Source of the DNA: Kitasatospora phosalacinea
Lineage (GTDB): Bacteria > Actinomycetota > Actinomycetes > Streptomycetales > Streptomycetaceae
Direction: 5' to 3'
Assembly: GCF_000716545.1 (NCBI RefSeq)
Contig: NZ_JNWZ01000055.1
Span: 1 to 46,093, forward strand
Length of the DNA: 46,093 nucleotides
The notes below the pieces were generated by a model that saw only the letters and a program-made list of their open reading frames with translations, searched no databases and had not been told where the DNA came from. The translations under genes were made by a program, and so were the position numbers. Every line of letters begins with the position of its first letter. The first letter of the stretch is position 1. Below, piece by piece: positions 1-7,226 of the stretch.

Positions 1-1554
1 GACCAGCCCACCCGGCCCGCCCCCGGCCCGGCCGCCGACGAGGGACTCGCCCGCCGGCTCAAGGCGCTGGCGTGCACCGCCCCGCTGCACGACCTGGACA
101 GCCGCAAGGTCAACCTGGCCGGCGAGTACGCCTCGTACACCATGGCCGAGGTCGGCCTCGCCGCGATCGACCTGGTCACGCTCAACATGGACTTCGACAC
201 CGGCGCCGACCGGGACATAGTGCTGAGCCGGCTGCTGCCCCGGATCGCCGCCCAGAACCCGCGGCGGGCCGTCGCCGAGCACGAGCGGGTCGCCCGCTGG
301 GTGCTGGAGTCGCTGATCAACGTCGGCAGCGTCGACCGCGGCTTCCGCGCCGTCTACGGCACCTTCGGTCCGGACGGCGAGTACACCCGCCGCGACTACG
401 ACTTCAAGCTGATCGAGGAGGTCCCCGGCCAGGACGGCGGGGTCTACCTGCGCACCACCGACGAGGCCGTCAACGTCCTGGTCGGCGCCCTCGACACCGA
501 CGTGACCAGCGCCCAGATCGCCGCCGAGGTCAAGCTGGAGGTGCTGATCCGGCGCGGCCGCCTCGCCGACGCCCAGCTCGCCGCCGAACAGGCCCGCTAC
601 CGCACCGTCCAGTACGCCGAGACGCTGCGCCGCGCCCTGGAGGCCACCCGGCGCAACGTCCGCGCGGTCGACTGGATGGAGACCGTCCCCGACCTGATCG
701 ACGAGGCGCTCGACCACATCGCCGACCGCTACCGGCACGAGAACGCGATCCTCACCAACATCCGCAAGGCCCGCGACGAGAGCATCGACGGCGAGCACAA
801 GCGCCGCGCCGCCGAACTCGTCGACATCGTCAAGGACTGCATCCGCCGCCACACCCAGCTGCAGACCCGCCTGCTGGAGGCCGGCCCGCTGTTCCGCGCC
901 GAACAGGACCGGCAGGCCTTCGCCGCGCCCGCCGCGCGCAGCGGCATCGACCTGTACGGCCAGTTGCTCGCCCCCGTCCTCACCCTGCCGCTCGGCGACG
1001 CCACCCGCCCCACCGACGCGTTCTTCGCCCGCGCCACCGGCCTGCGCACCCCCGTCTCGGTCCGGGTCACCGACCTGGTCGACCTGCTGCTCACCCCGCC
1101 CGTCGAGCGCGAGCACCTCGGCGCCGAGCTCCCCGAACCCGACCTGGTCGCCACCCCCGACGACAGCCGGTTCTCCGAAGCCCAGCTGGAGGCCGCCCTC
1201 GACCTGCTCGACCTGCCCGCCGACGCCCCCCGCCGGCTCTCCGGCCTGCTCGCCGACGCCCGCCGGCGGGCCCGCGACCTCGACGAGGAGGAGGACCGGG
1301 ACGGCGACGAACTCGCCTACCTGGTCGCCCTGCTGGCCGTGCACGCGGCCAGCCCGCCGGTCGGCACCGCCTACCGGCAGGGCGAGGAGCGGCTGCTGTT
1401 CGCCGTCGACGACGGCACCCGGCTGGACGACCCCGGCTTCGGCGGCGCCGACCTGATCGTCGGCAGCGCCCTGCTGGACGCGGCGGGCATGGCCGCCGAC
1501 CGCAAGGACGCCAAGGCCGCCAACGCCGCCCGGGACGCCGAGGGCGCCGGGTGA
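1..1554 (+). CDS. MukF/JetA-like kleisin subunit of an SMC complex (5' end outside window)
   Basis: The frame is open to base 1, so the true start lies upstream; 517 residues are visible. The N-terminal third looks like a compact winged-helix region. Residues about 175-310 are highly charged and helical, with heptad-like spacing, as in the middle of MukF/MksF/JetA kleisins. The C-terminus is acidic and ends in a low-complexity Ala/Asp/Lys tail. I assign it mainly from context: it is first in a same-strand trio with a small helical/wHTH protein and a giant SMC-like ATPase, the order of mukF-mukE-mukB, mksF-E-B and jetA-B-C. By analogy it would bridge the ATPase heads and bind the small subunit. 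No catalytic motif is visible. An N-terminal start at 142 is possible but unlikely, because coding-quality sequence continues upstream of it. Confidence 0.6.
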   Translation, partial: DQPTRPAPGPAADEGLARRLKALACTAPLHDLDSRKVNLAGEYASYTMAEVGLAAIDLVTLNMDFDTGADRDIVLSRLLPRIAAQNPRRAVAEHERVARWVLESLINVGSVDRGFRAVYGTFGPDGEYTRRDYDFKLIEEVPGQDGGVYLRTTDEAVNVLVGALDTDVTSAQIAAEVKLEVLIRRGRLADAQLAAEQARYRTVQYAETLRRALEATRRNVRAVDWMETVPDLIDEALDHIADRYRHENAILTNIRKARDESIDGEHKRRAAELVDIVKDCIRRHTQLQTRLLEAGPLFRAEQDRQAFAAPAARSGIDLYGQLLAPVLTLPLGDATRPTDAFFARATGLRTPVSVRVTDLVDLLLTPPVEREHLGAELPEPDLVATPDDSRFSEAQLEAALDLLDLPADAPRRLSGLLADARRRARDLDEEEDRDGDELAYLVALLAVHAASPPVGTAYRQGEERLLFAVDDGTRLDDPGFGGADLIVGSALLDAAGMAADRKDAKAANAARDAEGAG

Positions 1555-1556
1555 CC

Positions 1557-1610
1557 CGTACCGCCCGCAGCGCCCGCAGTACCCGTACCGCCCGCACCAC
1601 TCGCACCGCC
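1557..1610. repeat. Six imperfect 9-bp tandem repeats in the spacer
   Basis: Directly after the stop codon of the kleisin-like gene there are six units of the type CGYACCGCC / CGCAGCGCC (1557-1565, 1566-1574, 1575-1583, 1584-1592, 1593-1601, 1602-1610). They end shortly before the AAGGAG ribosome site of the next gene. The period is a multiple of three although the stretch is not translated. Confidence 0.75.
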
Positions 1611-1630
1611 CGGATCGAAGGAGCCCCCGG

Positions 1631-2512
1631 ATGACCACCACCAGCGAGGCGTGGACACCGCCCGAGGGCGAACCGGCCGCCGCCGCCCCCGCGCCGATCA
1701 GCCCGGCGGACGTCGCCGAGGCCGCCCGGCTGGTCTCCTTCGGCCTGCAGGCCAAGCTGCTGCCCGCCCGGGACGCCGAGTACGGCGAACTGGTGCGCCG
1801 CTACCGGGATGACCCGCCGTTCGGGCGGCTCGCCGACGCCGTCGCCACCGGTATGGGCCTGGTCGTGCTGGAGGTCTCCGCCCGGGCCGGGATGGCCGTC
1901 GCCGCCGCCGAGGACTCGGTGTTCGCCGTCCGGATGGGCGACTACTCGCGGCGCGCCGCCTCCGAGTCCACCGACCGCTTCCTGCACGGCCTCGCGCACC
2001 TCGCGGTGGCCGCGCTCGCCTTCCCCCGCCCCGAGGACCTCGCCGACGACGGCTACCTCGGCCGGGTCACCGTCAACGGCGTGGACGCCTTCGTCCGGCA
2101 GGCCTGCCGCCGTCTGGAGGAGCGCGCCGAGGCCGAGGGCGCCAACACCGACCCGGCCAGCGACGCCCCCGGCCTGGAGGCCGCCTGGCGGGTCTGGGCC
2201 CGCCGCTCCGCGACCGGCGCCACCAAGGACGCCCGCCGCCTGGCCGGCTCCACCACCGGCATCGTCTCCAAGGCGGTGTCCTTCCTGGTCGACTCCGGCT
2301 TCCTGCAGAAGACCTCCGACGACTCCGGCGGCACCTACCGCACCACCGCCCGCTACCAGTTGCAGGTCCGCGACCTGGCCGGCAGCGCCGCGATGGCCGA
2401 ACTCCTCGACCTGGGCGTCGTCCCGGTCAGCGACGGCACCCCCACCCTGGCCCCGCCCGACGAGAGCGACGAGCTGGTGGCCGACGCCGGCCTGCCGTTC
2501 CACGCCCTCTGA
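1631..2512 (+). CDS. MukE/JetB-like small subunit of the SMC complex
   Basis: This 293-aa protein starts at an ATG preceded by AAGGAG with 7-bp spacing. It has an acidic Pro/Ala-rich N-terminal tail, then mostly helical sequence. Around residues 190-245 there is a plausible winged-helix module, with basic residues, a helix and a YRTTARYQL-like wing. Size and position between the kleisin-like gene and the large coiled-coil ATPase match the KITE-type subunits MukE, MksE and JetB (typically 200-300 aa). The inferred role is to bind the kleisin and modulate DNA entrapment. Primary sequence alone does not place it in a named family, and I see no enzymatic motif. Confidence 0.55.
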   Translation: MTTTSEAWTPPEGEPAAAAPAPISPADVAEAARLVSFGLQAKLLPARDAEYGELVRRYRDDPPFGRLADAVATGMGLVVLEVSARAGMAVAAAEDSVFAVRMGDYSRRAASESTDRFLHGLAHLAVAALAFPRPEDLADDGYLGRVTVNGVDAFVRQACRRLEERAEAEGANTDPASDAPGLEAAWRVWARRSATGATKDARRLAGSTTGIVSKAVSFLVDSGFLQKTSDDSGGTYRTTARYQLQVRDLAGSAAMAELLDLGVVPVSDGTPTLAPPDESDELVADAGLPFHAL

Positions 2513-2546
2513 CACGCCTGCCGACACGCCCGCCGACACGCACTCC
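2511..2546. repeat. Three 12-bp tandem repeats at the end of the small-subunit gene
   Basis: Three consecutive units beginning GACACGC (2511-2522, 2523-2534, 2535-2546) start inside the TGA stop codon and fill most of the 81-bp spacer before the ATPase gene. This is another multiple-of-three period in a non-coding spacer. Confidence 0.7.
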
Positions 2547-2593
2547 GATCCACCCTCGGCACCGCCGAGACAGCTTCAGGAGAACCACCGCAC

Positions 2594-5500
2594 ATGTACG
2601 AGCTGAACCGGGTCCGCCTGTACTCGATCGGACCGGCGGGCGCCCGCTACGCCGACACGGTGCTCGACCTGCGCGGGGTCGGCGAGCCGGTGCCCGAGCC
2701 GCAGCCGCAGCAGATCGGCCTGTTCGGCGAGGAGCCCGAGGGCCCGCAGCGCCGCCCCGCGCCCGCCGGCGTGCTGTTCCTGGAGAACGGCGGCGGCAAG
2801 TCCGTGCTGCTCAAGCTGATCTTCTCGGTGATGCTGCCCGGCCACCGCAACACCCTGGGCGGCGCCTCCTCCGGCGTGCTGCGCAAGTTCCTGCTCGCCG
2901 ACGACTGCGGCCACGTCGCCCTGGAGTGGCAGCACACCGTCACCGGCGAACTCATCGTGGTCGGCAAGGTCAGCGAGTGGCGCGGCCGCCAGGTCTCCTC
3001 CGACCCGCGGAAGTTCGCCGAACTCTGGTACTCCTTCCGGCCCGGCCCCGGCCTCACCCTGGACGGCCTGCCGGTCGCCGAGCGCCCCGCCCTCACCGGC
3101 GACCAGCAGGCCCGCGGCCGCCGCCGCACCATGAAGGGCTTCCGCGACGCGCTCACCGAGGCCGGCAAGGCGCAGCCCCACCTCGACGTCACCTTCGAGG
3201 AGATCCACGACCGCTGGATCGAGCACCTCGGCGCCCTCGGCCTCGACCCCGAACTCTTCCGCTACCAGCGCGAGATGAACGCCGACGAGGGCGAGGCGGC
3301 CGGCCTGTTCGCCGTCCGCAACGACGCCGACTTCACCGACCTGCTGCTGCGCGCCGTCACCGACACCCGCGACACCGACGGCCTCGCCGACCTCGTCCAC
3401 GGCTTCGCCGCCAAGCTCGGCCGCCGCGCCGAACTCACCGCCGAACGCGACTTCACCGCCGGCTCGGTCGACCTGCTGCAGCGCATCGTCGACGCCACCG
3501 CCGCCCGCGAGACCGTCCGCGAGGGCCACCGCGCCGCCGAACGGCGCACCCGCAAGCTCGCGCTGTCGCTCGCCGCCCGCTCCGCCGTCGAACGCGACCG
3601 CGTCCACGACCTGGCCGTGGAGGTCGCCGCCGCCGCGAGCGCCGTCACCGCCGCCGAGACCGACCGCACCCGGCACTCCCTGATCGTCTCCGAACTGACC
3701 TACCGGCACGCCACCCTGGGCCTGGAGGCGGCCACCGGCGAAGCCGCCCGGCTGCGCCGCGAACTCACCGACGCCCGCTCCCAGTTCGCCGCCTGGCAGG
3801 CCGCCGAGGCGGTCCTGCGGCACCGCGCCGCCGCCGACCGGGCCGGCCGGGTCGCCGCCGCCATCCGCGAGGCCGAACTCGACGCCGCGCCCGCCCTCGC
3901 CGCCCGCGACCGCGCCGCCGGGGCCCTCGCCCGCGCCCTCGAAGCCGCCGCCGCGAACGCCGAGACCCGCGCCGACCAGGAGGAACTGCGCGCCGGGGAG
4001 CTCCAGGAGGACGGCGCCGCCGCCCAGTCCGAGGCCACCGCCGCCGCCACCGCCGCCCAGAAGGCCCGCTCCGAGGCCGAGCACCTGCGCCAGCGCCTCA
4101 GCGAGGTCGAGCAGGAGACCGCCGCCGCCGTCGAAGCCGGCTGGATCGACGACTCCGGCGCCGAACCCGACCCGGCCCGCGCCGCCCTGCACGCCGCCGA
4201 CGCCGAGCAGGCCGCCACCGAGGCCCTCGGCCAGGCCCGCGCCGCCGCCGAGCAGAGCGCCGTCCGGGTCCGCGAGACCGCCGCCGCCGAGGCCCGCGCC
4301 GAACTGGCCGCCGCCCGCGCCGCCGACGCCCGCACCGCCGCCGAGCGCGCCCTGGCCGCCGAACAGCGCACCGCCGCCCAGCTCGCCGCCGAGCCCCGGC
4401 TCGCCGAACTGCTCTCCCTGACGCCCTATCAGGACGGCGCCGAGGAGACCGAGGGCTTCCTCACCCCGCGCGGCCTCGACACCTGCGCCGAGGACCTGCG
4501 CGAACTGCTCGACCAGTCCGTCGCCACCGCCGAACGCACCCTGTTCGACCTGCGCACCGCCGCCGCCGACGACTCCCGCATCCTGGCCGCCCTCGGCGAC
4601 GGCGGGCTGCTGCCGCCCGGCCCGGACGTCCTCGCCACCGTCGAGCACCTCGGCGAACAGGGCATCCCCGCCCTGCCCGGCTGGCGCTACCTCGCCCAGT
4701 CCGTCGACCCCGCCGACCACGACGCCATCCTCGCCGCCCGCCCCGAACTCGTCGACGGCGTCGTGGTCACCGACCCCGCCTCGCTGGAGCGGGCCCGCGA
4801 GGCACTGGCCGCCGCCGCCCTGCTGCCGCGCTCCACCGTCGCCGTCGGCACCGCCGCCGCCCTGATCGCCCCCATCGAGGGCGAACCGGGGTTCTTCCTC
4901 GTGCCGCCCAACCCGGCCATGCACAACGAGACCGCCGCCGACGACGAGCGCCGCGCACTGCGCGCCCGCGCCACCGCCCGCGAGGAGCACATCCGCGAAC
5001 TCGCCGCCCGGCTCGGCGGCGACCGCGCCCTGGCCGCCCGGCTCGCCTCCTGGCACGCCAGCTGCCCGCCCGGCACCCTCGCCGAACTCGCCGAGAACGC
5101 CGCCGCGGCCGCCCTGCACGCCGAGACCACCGCCGCCGAACTCGCCACCCTGCGCGCCGACCACGCCGACGCCGACGCCGAGCACCAGGCCGCCGCCGCC
5201 CGCCACGAGGAGTGCCGGGAGGCCGCCCAGCGCGCCCGCCGCCGCGCCGACGCCCTCGAAGGACTCGCCTTCCGCCTGCGCGAGCGCGCCAACTGGACCC
5301 GCCGCCTGCGCGAACTCGCCGACGACGCCGCCGAGTGCGAACGCCGCCAGGCCCAGTGCGCCGAACGCGCCCGCACCTGCGACGAGGACCGCCGCGCCGC
5401 CCAGCGCGCCGCCGACGACGCCCGCCGCACCGCCCGCACGCTGCGCGGCGAACGCGCCGAGATCGCCGCCGTCGGCTCCGGCGCCGAACCCGACCCCACC

Positions 5501-7144
5501 GTCGCGCCCACCTCGCTGCCCGCCCTGCGCGAGGCGTACCGGGCCGCCGCCCAGCTCTACGAGAAGGTCGGCGTCGGCGCCGACCTGCGCGCCGAACAGG
5601 CCCGCGCCGAGAGCGACGAGACCGCCGCCGCCGCCGAGCTGGACCGGCTCAGCAACAAGGTCAAGGCCCGCGCCGAGGAACTCCTCGCCAGCCCCGACGG
5701 CGCCGACGGCCCCGCCCGGCAGGCCGCCGCCGCCCGCGCCGAGGAACTCGTCGCCATCATCGAGGCCCGCTCCGGCGCCGCCTCCGAGGAGGTCGGCCGG
5801 CTGCGCGGCGACGCCGAACGCTCCGCGCCGGTCAACGGGGAGGCGCACACCGAACTCCCCGAGGACCTGCTCCCCGCCGACCCCGAGCACGCCCAGGCCC
5901 TGCTGCGCACCGCCACCGCCCTGCTCGCCGAACGCCGCGAGCGGGTCGACTCCGCCCGGACCGAGCACGGCGACCTGCAGCGGACGCTGGACCAGGCGCA
6001 GGCCGCCGCCGCGGACTTCGAGGAACTCGCCGGACAGCTGCGCGACGCGCTGCGCGACAACGGCGAGGAGACCGACCCCGAAGCCGACGCCTACCTCGGC
6101 TCGCTCGCCGCCGCCCGCGCCGCCGTCACCGACACCCGGCGCGCCATGCGGACCGCCGCCACCGAACTCACCGGCGCCGAACTCGCCGTCCGCGACGCCG
6201 CCGACGCCCTCGTCCGGCACGCCAACGCCGCCCGCTACGAGGCAGTCCGCACCCCCGCCCGCCAGCAGATCCGCGAGCTGCCCGCCGCCGCGCTGCCCGA
6301 CCACGCCGCCGCCTGGGCCGCCGCGTTCGCGCCCCGGCTGCGCGTCCTCACCGACGAGCTCGCCCAGTTGGAGCGCAACCGCTCCTCCATCGTCGACCGC
6401 CTGCGCGGCCTGGTCGAGACCTCGCTCGGCACCCTGCGCGCCGCCCAGCGGCTCTCCCGGCTCCCCGAGGGCCTCGGCGACTGGTCGGGGCAGGAGTTCC
6501 TGCGGATCCGCTTCGAGGACCCGGACCACGCCGTCCTGGTCGAACGGCTCGGCGAGGTCATCGACGAGGCCACCCGCTCCGCCGTCAAGAAGAACTCCGA
6601 CCTGCGCCGCGACGGCATGTCCCTGCTGCTGCGCGGCGTCGCCGCCGCGATCGGCCCCCGGGGCGTCTCGGTGGAGATCCTCAAGCCGGACGCGGTGCTG
6701 CGCGCCGAGCGCGTCCCGGTCGGCCAGATGTCGGACGTCTTCTCCGGCGGCCAACTGCTCACCGCCGCCATCGCCCTCTACTGCACGATGGCCGCGCTGC
6801 GCGCCAACGACCGCGGCCAGTCCCAGCTGCGGCACGCCGGAACGCTGTTCCTCGACAACCCGATCGGCCGCGCCAACGCGACCTACCTGCTGGAGCTCCA
6901 GCGCGCCGTCGCCGACGCGCTCGGCGTCCAACTCATCTACACCACCGGCCTGTTCGACACCACCGCGCTGGCCGAGTTCCCGCTCGTCATCCGCCTGCGC
7001 AACGACGCCGACCTGCGGGCCGGCCTCAAGTACATCTCGGTGGAGGAGCACCTGCGCCCCGGCCTCCCGGCCCCGCAGGACCCGGACGGGCCGGCCGTCC
7101 ACGGCGAGATCACCGCGACGCGGATGTTCCGCAAGCCGGAGTAG
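2594..7144 (+). CDS. SMC-like coiled-coil ATPase (MukB/JetC-like), 1516 aa
   Basis: The large motor subunit of the trio. The N-terminal head carries a Walker A motif, ENGGGKS, with K69 and S70. Long Ala/Glu/Arg-rich coiled coils run from about residue 270 to 600 and from about 790 to 1240. Between them, at about 620-775, lies a globular, non-coiled segment that should be the hinge. The C-terminal head has an ABC signature, FSGGQ (S1384 to Q1387), and a Walker B-like strand TLFLDNP with D1421. The residue after the Walker B Asp is Asn (N1422), where SMC, Rad50 and MukB proteins have the catalytic Glu. The length is close to MukB (about 1490 aa) and larger than many JetC/MksB proteins. The start has an AGGAG 11 bp upstream. 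Likely role: DNA loop extrusion, in chromosome organisation or in plasmid/phage defence. Confidence 0.85.
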   Translation: MYELNRVRLYSIGPAGARYADTVLDLRGVGEPVPEPQPQQIGLFGEEPEGPQRRPAPAGVLFLENGGGKSVLLKLIFSVMLPGHRNTLGGASSGVLRKFLLADDCGHVALEWQHTVTGELIVVGKVSEWRGRQVSSDPRKFAELWYSFRPGPGLTLDGLPVAERPALTGDQQARGRRRTMKGFRDALTEAGKAQPHLDVTFEEIHDRWIEHLGALGLDPELFRYQREMNADEGEAAGLFAVRNDADFTDLLLRAVTDTRDTDGLADLVHGFAAKLGRRAELTAERDFTAGSVDLLQRIVDATAARETVREGHRAAERRTRKLALSLAARSAVERDRVHDLAVEVAAAASAVTAAETDRTRHSLIVSELTYRHATLGLEAATGEAARLRRELTDARSQFAAWQAAEAVLRHRAAADRAGRVAAAIREAELDAAPALAARDRAAGALARALEAAAANAETRADQEELRAGELQEDGAAAQSEATAAATAAQKARSEAEHLRQRLSEVEQETAAAVEAGWIDDSGAEPDPARAALHAADAEQAATEALGQARAAAEQSAVRVRETAAAEARAELAAARAADARTAAERALAAEQRTAAQLAAEPRLAELLSLTPYQDGAEETEGFLTPRGLDTCAEDLRELLDQSVATAERTLFDLRTAAADDSRILAALGDGGLLPPGPDVLATVEHLGEQGIPALPGWRYLAQSVDPADHDAILAARPELVDGVVVTDPASLERAREALAAAALLPRSTVAVGTAAALIAPIEGEPGFFLVPPNPAMHNETAADDERRALRARATAREEHIRELAARLGGDRALAARLASWHASCPPGTLAELAENAAAAALHAETTAAELATLRADHADADAEHQAAAARHEECREAAQRARRRADALEGLAFRLRERANWTRRLRELADDAAECERRQAQCAERARTCDEDRRAAQRAADDARRTARTLRGERAEIAAVGSGAEPDPTVAPTSLPALREAYRAAAQLYEKVGVGADLRAEQARAESDETAAAAELDRLSNKVKARAEELLASPDGADGPARQAAAARAEELVAIIEARSGAASEEVGRLRGDAERSAPVNGEAHTELPEDLLPADPEHAQALLRTATALLAERRERVDSARTEHGDLQRTLDQAQAAAADFEELAGQLRDALRDNGEETDPEADAYLGSLAAARAAVTDTRRAMRTAATELTGAELAVRDAADALVRHANAARYEAVRTPARQQIRELPAAALPDHAAAWAAAFAPRLRVLTDELAQLERNRSSIVDRLRGLVETSLGTLRAAQRLSRLPEGLGDWSGQEFLRIRFEDPDHAVLVERLGEVIDEATRSAVKKNSDLRRDGMSLLLRGVAAAIGPRGVSVEILKPDAVLRAERVPVGQMSDVFSGGQLLTAAIALYCTMAALRANDRGQSQLRHAGTLFLDNPIGRANATYLLELQRAVADALGVQLIYTTGLFDTTALAEFPLVIRLRNDADLRAGLKYISVEEHLRPGLPAPQDPDGPAVHGEITATRMFRKPE

Positions 7145-7154
7145 GCGCGACGCG

Positions 7155-7197
7155 GGGATCGCGGCGCGGTGCACGCGGGGCACCGTGCCGCGATCCC
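7155..7197. terminator. Bidirectional terminator hairpin between convergent genes
   Basis: An 18-bp stem (7155-7172 with 7180-7197, one G-T-type mismatch, 7-nt loop) lies between the stop codons of the SMC ATPase gene and the convergent acyltransferase gene. There is no U-tract, which is usual in high-GC actinomycetes. It closes the SMC operon: no fourth subunit gene is transcribed with it downstream. Confidence 0.75.
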
Positions 7198-7226
7198 GGA
7201 CGTGCCGCGATCCTGCGGGGTCCTCG

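Noticed and set aside
1..7144. Calling the trio a complete Wadjet defence system
   Set aside because: No JetD-like nuclease gene is in the window and the ATPase is followed by a terminator and a convergent gene. Naming jetABC outright would overstate the evidence.
2576..7183. 1535-aa open frame on the minus strand
   Set aside because: It is the antisense shadow of the SMC-like ATPase gene: Gly/Ala/Val-rich low complexity, no domains, and the plus strand has the Walker and signature motifs.
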